Position numbers and translations under genes: made by a program. From Anas platyrhynchos (Eukaryota; Chordata; Aves; Anseriformes; Anatidae), in contig NC_092621.1 of the NCBI RefSeq assembly GCF_047663525.1, positions 15,077,501 through 15,141,500 of the forward strand: a DNA stretch of 64,000 nucleotides, in the 5' to 3' direction. Below the pieces are notes generated by a model, which did not search any database, was not told the DNA's origin, and saw only the letters and a list, made by a program, of their open reading frames with translations. Numbering within the stretch: the stretch's first letter is position 1; each line of letters begins with the position of its first letter. This document shows positions 1 through 42,072 of the stretch, piece after piece.

Positions 1-29391
<29,391 letters not shown>

Positions 29392-29395
29392 CTTC

Positions 29396-29466
29396 TGGAG
29401 GAGGAGGAGGAGGATAAAGAAGAAGAAGAAGAGGAGGAAGATGAGGAGGAGGAGGAGGAGGAGGCG
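29396..29466. repeat. GGA/GAA triplet tract (CTC/TTC on the OXCT1 sense strand)
   Basis: Nearly pure purine on the plus strand, hence a roughly 70-nt polypyrimidine run on the OXCT1 sense strand, ending CCAG three bases before the OXCT1 ATG. It is part of the 5'UTR or an upstream intron end. It can in principle form triplex DNA or act as a splice-acceptor tract. Confidence 0.85.
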
Positions 29467-29930
29467 GCTGGTGCTGCTGTCCGGCCGGGAGAGGCGCTGC
29501 CGTGGGCTCAGGCGTGCCGGGGGAGGGCGAGGGGCTCGGCCCCGACGCCCACTGACGTGGCCGCGCCCGAGGCGGGGCCCAGCGGCGGAGGGAGAGGGGA
29601 AGGAAGGGTCCGGCCCCGCGGCGATAAAGGCGGTGTAAGCGGGGCGTGGGCTGCGAACGGGGCTCCTTAAGGTTGGCCGGGCCCCCCGCGGTCTCCCGTC
29701 GGATGCTGTTTGTGTGGAAAATGTGCCTGGAATAGACGCGCGCCGGCCGCGGCGGTCACATGGCGGGCACCTCTCAGCGCTGGCACCTCGCCTTGCTGCG
29801 AGGGGGAGAATTCAAAGCACGCCTCCACCGTGCCTGACGCTTCCTAAAAATACCCCCGGGGATCAGCCCGTGCGCCGGCGATGCCCGGTGGAACAAAGAT
29901 TGGCGGAGGAATGCGAGTAGCGGCCGGGAT

Positions 29931-32900
29931 GCAGGAGAGGAGAAATGCCCCCGGCACATGACGGGAGGTCACGCTCCCCGCCGTTGTTCTCCTTTCCAGC
30001 ACAGCTGCCAGCCTCGTCCTCCTCAGCTATGGCTGTGCAAACACACAGCAGGGTAATATACCACAAAGGAGGCAAGTTTTTAAAGAGGGCTGTTCCCTGC
30101 ACATCTATTTCTTCTGGCTCAGAGTGCTGGTCCAGCCTCTGGTGCCCACGAGCAGAGCACAGCCGTGTCACCCTGATGTGTAAGTGCCCCCTACACGCTT
30201 TCAAGGACACCTGTAGTGACAGGTCCCATAACACAAACCCTGCAGACACCAGCAAAGTGTGTGGTGGGGGTCATGTCCCTGCTGGACTCCAGGGCACTAG
30301 CACCCTCCCACCTCCCCAAGGCACTGGATTCAGCTAGACAGCTAGGTCTGGGGCACTTCTAGGTGGGAAAAGCTGCCATTTACAGGGGCTTGATGAACTT
30401 GCAGGAACAGTTGGGTCTGTATTTTCTCAGGGCTAAACATCTGCAGGCAAGTTCTACAGAACTGTTTTTCTGAACCTCAGTTCTGCGTAAATTTCATATA
30501 GACATGTAAATACTTAATGTCATTTTTCCTTCCATGATTTTTTTTTCTCTCTAAGTATTGCAAAACTTATTCATCTAAATGTTTGTTCTCTTCAGTTCAG
30601 TAAGTATCTTCCTTTAAACCAGCAGTGTGCAGTTACAAACGTGCCAAACTGTTCACTTCTGAGGAGGTGTTAGATACTCAGCTAGCATTTGTTTCATGTG
30701 GGTTTTGGACTACTGGGGATTCCAAGGGGGTATTGTCTGTAGGTTGGAGAAAGGGGGCTAACCGCATGCAGTAGGTACAAGTGAATGAGTAATAATACCT
30801 CCTTGGAACATCTATTATGCCAATCTGATAATCCTGTCTATATAAAGTAGTTAATGAACTAGGAAATTAGGGGGATATAACTTTTACTTATGAGGTGCTA
30901 TAGATTTTATAAAAACAAATTATTCAAAAAAGACTGTGCAAGGTCCTCATGTTTTGGGGCATAAGCATCTTATTTTGGCAAGTTCCAGACACAGCTGAAT
31001 GAGCAGATAATTTATTCTGGAGTAGTTTATAAAAGATGGTAGGTAATCTACTTTGCATTAATTTCTTAGATGATTTTGAGCTCTTCACACAAGGGACTAT
31101 AACCAGATAGCCAAAGTCTCCAAAATAATCAAAGATAACTGTAGTTTGTTTGATCTTATTTTGTTCAATGAAGTAAACCAAGTACCAGTGGTAGCATGCA
31201 AGTCAAACTATTTTCACATTTACATTTATGAATGGGTAGAGGGAGAGTGTTGAGCACCTGGTGCCAAAAACAAGCCAGTAAGTATGTATTTTGGAGGTTA
31301 ATCATCATGTATAACATTATACAGCCAGCTTAGTAATACTACTATCAAGTATATTAAAACAAAGTCAGCACTACAATACAGTGAAATACTTATTTCCCCA
31401 ACTCCAGCAAAAGCTATCAAAGTTAGCAAATAGGCAGATTTTTTAAATATATTTCATCCATCTATACAGGGTGGAGAATCAGAGCTCTGAAATGAGCAAC
31501 TTCTATACAAGTTCTGTAATATTTGTAGTTGACCTAGATTTTAGCTAATTAAAAATTAGCAAATTACTTTCTTTCAGATTCATTAAAATTTCACAAAACC
31601 CCACAGTTATTGATGCATGAAAAATCACACACTGCACCATGCAGAAAGGAATGTTCTTTAAATTATACAGCATCTAGAATATACACAGAACACCTGAGCT
31701 TACCTCCAATGCATTAATAGTTCCCAATTCTGAAACAAGAGTTTGGAGTTTAAATACTTTTACTTGAAATACTGGGGTATTTTTTACATTAATCATTCAA
31801 GAGCACAAGAAACTTATCTTTGGATATAGTAAAATTAATCTAAATCCCTTTGTATGGAAAGTCAAAGAAAATTTCAACAAGATAATTTTATAACATCACC
31901 ATCTTCCTACAAGAGGGGAATATCACAGGGAAAAGCAATTAGAGGAAGAATAAAAAGAAGACACCTTTTGAGAATTACATAATAGCATTGGATAATTGTA
32001 AATAAATTTCATCTAAGAACATGAAAATAACTGCAAGCTCCTGTGCAAAACCATTCAAAACTTTAGGATACACTCATAACATTTGCAGGAGATGTATTTA
32101 CCTAGAGGAAGACAAAAGGGCTGCCACCTGCCTGACCAATAATTACACTAGTAAGCAATGTGAACTTACATATTCAACTTATTAATAAGGTTCAAATGAA
32201 AAGAAATAATCACAAAGAAAAAAAAAAACCAAACACACACACTCTTTACAAAGTAAAATGGGCACTTGAGGGTTTAGTGAAAATTATACATGATAAAAAT
32301 TAGTAGGGAGTTAGCAAATGAAAGTTCATGCATAAAATTAAACCAAAGACAAAAATCAACTAGAAAACAAAAAGCCACCTTCTAAAGAGTTATGGAAATT
32401 AAAGGAAGTAAGAGAATCACAGTGCCAAGACTGTGGAAGGAAAACCTGTGGAGCGGCTGAGGAATCCTTTTGTCAACTAACTCTGCCAACATTTTCTCTT
32501 GAGGGGCCAAAGCTTAGGACCGAAAAGGAAATTCAAATGCAATATGATAGTCTTAAAAATAAAAAACTTCAATCCTTCTGATCACTGGAAATGCTTCTCC
32601 TCCATTCAACGCTGGAGTACTTACAAGATATAAGTAGTTAAAATTGGGATCATTTTTATTAAAAACAAACAAACAAACAAACAAACAACAGCAACAACAA
32701 AAGTCTATTACTCAACATGACCCTTGGCACTTCTATTCATGTTTTAGTAATGCATATTTAGTAACTGTTATCAACACTGTCTTAATTAATTAAGCATATT
32801 AACCTTCAACAGTGACTGACAGTATGTCTCCTAGTTCAGGAAAGGGGATAAGTGATTTATCATTCCTTTACAGAAGGAAAGAGAAAAAAAAAAAAAAAAA

Positions 32901-33447
32901 AAAGGTTAATTCAGCAGATATTGGCAGACATCCTCTGCAGAAGTGGCATATGTTTGTTTATCAATATTTATGGAGGCTGGTTTAAATTCTTATTCAGTAA
33001 ATGCTTTTTTTAATTGCTCACTCTTCATTTTTGAGAAGAAACTTTTTGCTGCAATAGTGTAACAGAACAATAAAGTCTTTTTTTTTCCCTTTGGCCAAGC
33101 AGAAAGAATGGGGTTATTTTACACTCCAATCCTAGTGTTGTTGAGGGTTAAAGGTAAACACAGCATAAGGGGCTACAGAAACAAATTGGAAACAGGAATC
33201 CTGAGCAGCTGACACTCTGCATGTCAGCACATGTTGTTAGCACTACTGTAACAGGCTTTTCCAGATTCTGCAACTCAACGTTACATTAATAAGCTGCATG
33301 GGGTATGCTCAAACAAACCTTGTAAGCAAACAGTATGCATTTAAAACTCAGAACCCAGGAAGACTTTATTGAACTACTATTGATGAAATAGTTTCCTTGT
33401 AGTTGATACGTAAATGATAGAAAGAAGTATAAAACATTAACATGATA
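29931..33447. other. Intergenic, OXCT1 side
   Basis: The GC-rich shoulder of the OXCT1 island fades by about 30350. After that the sequence is ordinary AT-rich DNA with a CAAA repeat at 32661-32690 and an A-run at 32882-32901. No gene was recognised. Confidence 0.6.
32661..32690. repeat. (CAAA)n microsatellite
   Basis: About seven AAAC units, followed by AAC-type repeats. Confidence 0.85.
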
Positions 33448-33841
33448 AGGGACCTGGGGTTGTTCAACCTGGAGAAGAGAAGGCTCCCAGGAGACCTTAC
33501 AGCAGCCTTCCAGTACTTAAAGGGGGCCTACAGGAAAGCTGGGGAAGGGACTCTTTCTCAGGGGGTGCAGTGATAGGACAAGGGGGAACGTTTTTAAATA
33601 GAAAAAGGGTAGATTTAGATCAAATACAAGGAAGAAATTCTTTCCTATGTGGGTGGTGAGGCACTGGCACAGGCTGCCCAGAGAAGCTGTGGGTGCCCCA
33701 TCCCTGGAGGTGTTCAAGGCCAGGCTGGATGGGGCTTTGGGCAACCTGGTCTGGTGGGAGGTGTCCCTTCCTGTATCAGGGGGAGTGGAACTAAATGGCC
33801 TTTAAGGTCCCTTCCAACCCAAACCATTCTGTGATTCTAAC
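33448..33841 (+). mobile_element. CR1 LINE 3' end, comparatively intact
   Basis: It runs from GGGGTTGTTCAACCTGGAGA through GGCACAGGCTGCCCAGAGAA and CAAGGCCAGGCTGGATGGGG to the 3' terminus AACCCAAACCATTCTGTGAT. The C-terminal part of ORF2 is recognisable, and divergence looks lower than in the other copies in the window. It is 5' truncated. Confidence 0.95.
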
Positions 33842-36258
33842 ACAGAACCACATTTGCAAACATGGTATGCAGTAAACAAATCACACACCCTGTAACTCAG
33901 TGAATCTAGTCCTGCACCATGAGACTATGGGACAGCCAGTGGAGCTGGAAATGGAGAAAAGCAACAAGCCTAGACTGCAAATTTCAAAGAGGAAACCAGA
34001 GTTACAGGTGAAACTTGGACTTTGCCATCCATTTCATGGGTGTGGTGCTTAAGTGTCAAGCACCAGTTCTTGGCTACAGGAGTCTGGCATGCAAATCCAC
34101 ACACACAGTCCAAGCCCACATAACGATTTTATCCACTCTCTAGGGAGCCAGCTCCCTGCATGCTCTGACAAAACCAGGTGCCAATATATTTTCATCTGCA
34201 TTGCTTTGCCTAATTCAGCTGCTGGAAGAACAACTCTCTGCAGCTCAGACCTTCCCTGTACAGTGGAGCAGTCCATCAATAGCTTGGTCAATATTCTCCA
34301 TGGGAAGCATGATCTGAACATGCAAAAGGAAAATGTGACAGTCATTTCTTGTTAGATTTCATTTCTCAGTCTCAATCAAATGAACAGAAGAACTAGGAAG
34401 GCAACTGATCTTACACATGGCAATATCTGAAAATATTATTATATGTTCTTTATCAGGTGATTTAAAAATAATCCTTACTATTCTTTCATCCAACTTTTTA
34501 AAAGGCCTTTTAGAATTGTTTAGTCATAAAATTTGGGGATTTCCTTCAGCTCTCCCCAGGTTTTGGAAAAAAATAACAGTCTGTTTTCAGATACGGTCCC
34601 AAAAATAGACACAAAAAGGGAGCTAGATGCCTGTTAAACCTAAAAAGCAGGTAAGTTTCCTGCATTTGCAAGCTACACAGATATTTGTTGAGAAGCTCTC
34701 AGGCCTCTTGCTCTTAATTTGACCAGCTCCAAACAGCTTTTCAAAGGTCCAGACTTTTTTTTTTTTTCTCTCTCCAGATGCCAGCCTGAAGCCATACTGC
34801 AATAGTTCACAGAGACTTCACTACTCTGCTGTAGGGGGTTTGTACAGTTTTTCATTCGAGACTGACATTAGTGCTATGCAACATCCCCATTTAAAGCCTG
34901 AAATGGATTGAGGACAGTGGAGACACCCTGTGGCATCCCTCTGAACTCTCAGACAGGCAGAGTGAGCAGTTTGACGTTTATCTTCCTCCGGCAACAACGG
35001 CTGTCCTCATGTAAAACTATAAGGCCTCAATTAGGTGCTACGTCTGTACCAAGCTTGGCACAGAGGTCTTTAAGTAATCACAGTAACTGGGCATACTGAA
35101 ATGAAAGTTATTGCTATGGGAATGGCAAGAAGAGCCTCAGATTCCCATAAGACATTAACAGGCCTTTAGGATGTATAATTCACTTGACTCTCAATTGTTC
35201 ATCCAGTAAATAATGTTGTGCTTTTTGTTTGTAGTGTATTTAAAGAGTTAAAATCTTTAAGCAAGCACTTCCAGAGTTTCATTCAACTTGCAAGCTATCC
35301 ACAACAGGAATCAGAAAACCTATAATGGGATAGCAATCTTATATTTCCTATATACCACACAGAATAAAACCTTGATCACTGTTATCATGGCTTGCCACTC
35401 CAACAGTTGTGTGCCATAACGAAAGAGCTACCTATGACAAGAACTGGTCTTCAAAATCAGTATGCTTGCATTTATTTTATTATGGGTTTGAAAGATTTGG
35501 CATTTGGTTAATCATAGGTCCGAGAGGTTGTACCAGCAGTCATTCTTCCAGGTAAAGCAAGCACATGCGTGTGTGAACACTCAGTGTAGCCCAGAAAAAG
35601 GGGTGGGGAGGCTTTGAACACAGACGAGCTTCCCAGCCATGTTCATCATGCACTACTGCATGAGCACAACCTACAAGGCAGCCTAAAAAAAGTGGACAGA
35701 AGGAGCAAGAAAGCAGAGCAGCTGTATAAACTAGCACTCTTCCAAAAGAAATGCTTGCCGAAATAAGGCATGACACCTCTGCCTTGTTTAAAAGTTTATC
35801 AAGTGCATGTTTCTTCACCCCATTACAGAATTCCTCCCCTCCAGCAGCCCCAAAATAACCAGGAAAGCTTTATTACTAAATACTACAATGATTAATATAA
35901 AATCCCAGTTAGCAGATTTAATTTTGCTATGATCCGAAGGAATTAACGGTATAAAGCCTCTTACAGTGGAACAAAACTTTACTACAAGACTGACTTAGGT
36001 TCTCCAAGGGTAAGTTTCACATAACACTCTCAAAAGGAAGTTAGTCTCTGTCTGGGGGACAGTCATCAAAATTGCCAGTTATGCAGCTAACAGCCACCCA
36101 GATAAGCTTGATACTCAGTCTGTAGGGAAAATAAATAAATAAATAAAGGCAACATATAGTGAGATAAGCAAGCCAACCTCACACACCAAACCATTACGTG
36201 ACTCTTAGATTAATACAATGAAGTGGTGGGAACATGCAAGTAGGGACGTGAGTCTGGA
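33842..36258. other. Intergenic, no gene recognised
   Basis: Mixed-composition DNA with only short open frames that lack recognisable domains, an AAAT repeat near 36130-36146 and a T-run near 34755-34767. Confidence 0.55.
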
Positions 36259-36520
36259 CACTTTTTTTTTTTTTTTTTTTGACCAAATGGCTTTATTTCT
36301 ATGTTAGCTAAAAGTCAACTGTGAAATAATACCCTGAACTACAAATGCAGTAATCTGTAACAGCTGGAGGCTGGGGTGAAGTTTACTGTAAGCAAATTCT
36401 CCTAGCCTGACACCTCCAGGAACCCATAAATTAGATGTTTCAGGCAGAATGATGAAGCTGTCCACAGTACACACAGCTCTTTGATCATTAACCATACAAT
36501 GGAAAAGCTGTTTAAAAAGC
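36259..36520 (-). pseudogene. Possible retroposed transcript end with poly(A) tail (minus strand), source unknown
   Basis: A 22-23 nt T-run at about 36261-36282 is preceded, on the minus strand, by AATAAA (36295-36300 as TTTATT) and then CCATTTGGTC, so the hexamer sits 12 nt before the A-run. That is what a polyadenylated RNA copied into the genome leaves behind. A 63-codon minus-strand frame (36495-36304) ends shortly before the hexamer but matches nothing I recognise. No target-site duplication was identified. It could equally be a genuine transcript end beside an A-run. Confidence 0.35.
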
Positions 36521-37717
36521 TACTTCAATTCTGTCCTCAGCTGCAAGAAACCATCCCTATTTGTCAGGCTCTAACATTCTCCTTTTCCAGGGAGATCATT
36601 CCAGAGAGCAGTTCCAACTTCAAAGTTCAGCACGTGCCACTTCCTAACAACCAATAATCAGACTGCTTGATCATCTTATATTTTCTGAGCCTACTTAAAC
36701 TTAAACGCAGGTCAGGTACCATGTTGTCCCACACGCAGGTGACCACATCATATGAAAGCAGGTGTTTTTTGTTTTGTCAGTGCACCACCCAAAGTATGAA
36801 CAGACTGGAAGCAGGTAGAACAAAGAACCGTCATGCAAGGTTAGACAAGAAAAATATGACACACCTACAGAGGCTATGAATAGTTGGCAGTCACGTGCCT
36901 CTCTGGAATTAATTATTTCACATCCATTGAACAAAGTACAATTCCATTACAGATCACCCTTATGCCCAGTTTCACATTTGGCATCATCAATATGAATATC
37001 AAATGCTCTATCTTGAATGTATTTCAGACTGAATATATAGCCTCATTTTAAGAGGGCTGACTTAATTTGATAGCCCCTAAATCGATTACATGACATTATC
37101 CATTACGACTTTGAACTCTGGAAATCATTTTCATAGAGTTTAATTCCACAGAAGTATGGAGGAAATTTTTGGTAACTACTTTCCACTCTTTTAGCACTGT
37201 TCTGATTAAATTACAGTTTTGCTCACCTTCACTGGTACTTCTAATGTCACTCTATAAAATAGAGCAAAAGCACACACCACCCTTTGTGAATCAGAGAGAC
37301 ATTTGAAAAGTGGTACTATAATATTGAGCAGCTTTCTTATAGATATTGTTAGACAAACAAAGTCATGAAGCTCATGTGCTACAAATATGCTCATATAAAT
37401 AAGCCAAGACTAACCTCAAATAATACATTTTGAGCAAACTTGTATTATTCAGCCCCATAGCAGATAAATGTGAGTAAATATCATTGATACAAATTAGTAG
37501 AAAGAGCAAGTACATTGGATTACTTTTTATAGATTGCCTCTTAGTTACTGGAAGCACAACTTACTAGAAGAGCACTCTTTATAAGACAGATAAATCAATC
37601 TAATATCCACCACACACATAAATCCTGAATTTACACTGACAACAAGTAAAATGGTATTTGTCCCTAATTTGGGTCATTGCGCTTTTGTATGTTATAAAGT
37701 TTGTAACCTTGTAACTG

Positions 37718-37860
<143 letters not shown>

Positions 37861-40800
37861 GTGAGTCACTTCTCATTTCCTTGTTCTTGAAAATTTGCCA
37901 TTCCTACCTAACATTTTACAAATATACACCAAGCTTCAGTAATTTACCAGGTAAAATAAAAGCATAGATTTATCCTTGAAATCATGGTAATTTACTGTCA
38001 TTCTAAGATACTTACCAAATACTGTATTATAAACCTTTCCAGATTCTACAGGACTTGAAGCATACTGCTGCAAACTGAAATCAGCCAAGCACATCTATAT
38101 TAATATCCGTGTTGTGTTCAGTCTTCATTTCAAAGCCAAATGTTGACCACAGACTTTAAAACTGCTAGGAACTGCTGGATAAGGAGTAGTGTCTGGTAGC
38201 TTGTTTGATCAGGTTCAATCCAGTCTGTGCAACTTTATCTTTCCTTTTTTTTTTTTTTTTTTTAATTTTGTAAATTGCTTTCATTCTTTCCTTCCCTCAC
38301 ACATTTTAAAATTATTTTTTATTATTTTTTATTTTTATTCTCCTTCACATGAAGAGTTAGTTTATAACAAAAGAAAACCATAAGTAACCCAATGCTGTCT
38401 TCATCACCAGGTTTAGTAACCTTAGGTCAGGGAACAAATTTAATGAAAGGAAAGCCTCTTTCTTCCAATGTTCTTTCTAGAGATCAGAACACCACATAAT
38501 CGAAATATACAGTTCACTTAATCCAAAAAGTTCCTCTCAGGATATTTTCTCCAAGAATTAGCATGATTTCGTTATCACCCCACTTATGTGCCACAGTCCA
38601 AGAAAATTTGCACAGTCTGCAAAAAGTTCTTGAGACTGCTGGTAATGATAAAAATATACCATTCATTGCTGCACAAAGCTGTTTTCCATAGACAAGTCTG
38701 TATTTTTAATTAAAGCTAATATTTTCCTGCCTCTATGGTATTCTAGTTCCTCTCTTTAAACTCTAGTTTGGGTAACACTAAACATAGAGAGGAAAAATGC
38801 TCTCTTATCTAACTATTGTTTCCCTAACCTCCAGAAATAAGAAGGTCGCTAAAGCAAAGTATATTTTGTATATTCAAGACATTAGTTGTTCTAACATGTT
38901 CAAAATTTTCACATATTCAGAGATTTCAGGCAAGCCCTGTTTTCCAGCCATGTTTATCATGATAGTTATGAGTGCTGGTGGAATACCACAGGACAAAAAT
39001 AATTCCTTACTGGTAACTAGGTTACAGACAGTCTGTTTCTGTAACAGCATGCACATTTACACACAAGTCTCAGAAGGATTGAAAAGAATGTGGTTTGGAA
39101 GGAAAGCAGCAGTAGACTCTACTGTAGCTAATAATAATAATTATAATTATACAACATACCAAATTTAAACAGATGGTAGTGTATATTTTGGAGCTACAAA
39201 TTTGCAAAACAAAAATCATAGCTATATTTATTACATACATAATTCTACAGATACTGCACAAAACCAATGTTTAAACATGTGTTTCATGCATGTACATTGA
39301 CACTGTGCATATGTACTTGCACATACACACACGTATGTATATATAAAACCCAAATGACAGGACAGTTGTGACAATGCCATTTGCTTGGCTCTGAAGAATG
39401 AAATAGTAACAGGTCTCCTGCTTCTGTCAACCTAAACTGTTCACACACTGATATTTCTCAATTTACCTATTGTGCTTCCATCAATTTAAGAGCAGAACCT
39501 GTTTTCAAATGGCCAACACCTCACGTCCTCCCTTAGTAGTAACAGCAGCTTTAAAAATGGAGACGCTAAGCAGCAAATTATTGCAAACCCCACATAAATA
39601 TCTTTAACTAAGACTGTTTTACTATACTGCAATGATTCCTTAAAGTAGCTCTACACAGTAAAATGTTTTTTGCTTCAAAAAAAATGTATGTTAAGAGTCA
39701 TCTTGGAAGAGCTTTCTTCTTAAACATGGAAAATTTTTCAAAAAATATGGGATGCAACTTTCTTTGTGGGAAGCTTGGAGAAATTAGATTTTAAGATTTC
39801 CCAGCCCTGAAAATAATAGGGAGAGGTAGCAAACCCAAAACCAGGACATTATCTTCCAAACATTTGTCGGGGCTTTTATCCCAGGAGGTTCTAAGCAAAA
39901 ACAAAGTATCAGGCATATTGAGATCATTGCTCTCTCAAAAAATCAGGCATATTCTTTTATCTGTCTTATGAACAAAGAGCTCTGCAGGGTGTGTGGCAAA
40001 GATTAGCACAGTAGCTCTACAAGCTGCAACACACATCTTAGGAGTCTAGTGCCAGGGGGAATGCAGCTTGGAGAAGAGACGGATGCAGAGGCCACCCTGG
40101 CCAGGAGCAAGGCCGAGCCCAAGCAGAGGTTTGAGCTTGTCCATAGCAGCACGGCAGCAACATCCCAACCAGGCTCAGCCCAGCCCTCTCTTCCCAGCTC
40201 CATGGGTGTTTGCCCAGAACTCTTGATACCCTCTTTGTTTGTAAGCTCCTTCCCAACAGGGTACAGAACAAGAGAAATGCTTGAAAAACATTATAGCTTC
40301 CACTCACAGACTGCATCAGTGGCAAAAAACAGGTTGGGAGAAAAATAAATAGATGATAACACTAAAGAACTTTGAGGTACTCTTTTCCTCAGAAGTGTGT
40401 GTCTCCAGTGTTTGTTTTTCTTCTTTTTCTTTTCTTCATTTGTAGCAGCTTTCTACTTTGCCAGCTTGGTATTAACAGAAACACCTCACTTCCAGCTAAA
40501 CCACTGCTGAGAAAGGTCAAATCCAGGCACAAAAGTAAAGAAACAATGTGTAACTGTTTCTGGAGGGAAGCCTCTGCATATACATTTAGCTTTCTTTCAG
40601 AACAGATACAGCTAAAATAAGATACAGTTAAAATAAGCGGCAGTGCCCAAGCACAGGCTGAAGAACCATACCACTTCCTTTATCGAATGAGTCAACACAC
40701 AACCATTACAGGTTTGTTTGTTTGTTTGTTTCTCCACGAGGCACATCTTGAAAGACTACCTGACATCTCCTCCACTATTAAGAGCTCACCTGCTTGCCAA

Positions 40801-41139
40801 GTTGTAAAGAAAGCCACGAAGAAAGCAATATAAATCATAACTGGATGTTGAAACAAAGAATTGAAGGCAGGACCACGGAAGCAGAGAATCTGGGGCAGCA
40901 GAAGGGAACTTAATGACATGCAGCCATTTTTCAGTCCCCAAGCTGTCAACGTGGCAAGTATTGCATTTCATTTTAAACATAAAGCAGTATCTCCTTGACT
41001 CTCAGGAATGACGCAATTATTTACATTAATACTTTCACTATTAAGGCAACTGTTCTTTAGATGAAAAAATTGTGCTTGGATGTGGACTATGCAGGAGTAA
41101 ATAACAGTACGCACAAAAAATATTAAAGGATTTCTCCTA

Positions 41140-41171
41140 AAATAAATAAATAAATAAATAAATAAATAAAA
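41140..41171. repeat. (AAAT)n microsatellite
   Basis: About eight AAAT units. Confidence 0.9.
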
Positions 41172-41830
41172 TCAAACCATTTCTGGAAGCAGGTATTTTT
41201 GGCTTTTTGGTTTTACTTTTTCATTGTATTTGATCTGTTTGATAGCTCTTACATAATGCACATAGCACAGGCAACAGCAAAACCACTGGTGTCTGTGTGT
41301 AGGCAGCTTTCCACTACCAGTTCACAAGCACAGTAAATTGCAGGCAGCTTTTTAGCGCACCTCAGTGGGAGATAAGCACCAACATAGTAACTAACTTGGG
41401 AAGAGATTGCGAGCTAGATGGGAAAAATGTCTCCAGTCACTCTTAAAATGTTTAAACTAATAAAATCCAGCACTGCATGAGCGCAGTGCTCACATGAGCG
41501 CTGATGCATTAGTTTTTCCAGAAAGAGGAACAGTTAAGAGCTAGAGAAACAACGCACTGAGATCAAACATTGCTGCGTTTATTGAATAGAAAAAGCAACA
41601 GACGATTGACAGCGGCGCAGCAGCAAGCAGAAAATAAAACTGTTTTTCTTCACAACACGACAGCTGCCCATCTCCGGAGGTCAGGAGGAGAGCTGCTCTT
41701 AAGTTGGACGGCAAACTGAAACCTTAAAAAAAAAAAAAAAAAAAAAAAAGTAAAAAAGCTCAACCGTAACGTCACCAACCGCCACTAACGGCTCCCGACC
41801 CCTGAGGGGAAGCAGCGGCCCCGCCGCTAG

Positions 41831-41842
41831 CGCGCACGCGCA
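41831..41842. promoter_or_regulatory. RIMOC1: NRF1 consensus site
   Basis: CGCGCACGCGCA matches YGCGCAYGCGCR at every position. It lies 125 nt upstream of the favoured RIMOC1 start codon. NRF1 drives many nuclear genes of mitochondrial function; occupancy here is inferred. Confidence 0.6.
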
Positions 41843-41904
41843 GCAGCCGCGCGTCCCCGCGGAGCCGGCGGCGGGGCCGCCCCGCCCCGACATGGCCGCC
41901 GCGC

Positions 41905-41914
41905 GTCACGTGGT
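41905..41914. promoter_or_regulatory. RIMOC1: E-box / CLEAR-like site
   Basis: GTCACGTGGT contains CACGTG and matches the CLEAR consensus GTCACGTGAC at eight of ten positions. It sits between the first and third in-frame ATG. It could bind USF or MiT/TFE factors. Confidence 0.5.
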
Positions 41915-41966
41915 GCCGGGCGCGGGCACGGCCGCGGGCATGGCGGAGGCGGCGGCGGCGGGGGGG

Positions 41967-42072
41967 ATGGCGGCCGAGGCGGTGGGGGGTACGGGGCCGG
42001 TGCCGGGGCTGCGGCGGCGCCTGGCGGCGCTGGGCCGGCGTCTGGAGGCGCCGAGGGGAGCGGGAGGCGACG
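41967..42072 (+). CDS. RIMOC1: RIMOC1 coding exon 1
   Basis: It encodes residues 1-35 and the first base of Asp36. It is Gly/Ala/Arg-rich and poorly conserved. The donor is GTGAGG at 42073. Upstream in-frame ATGs at 41892 and 41940 leave the N-terminus open. Confidence 0.75.
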
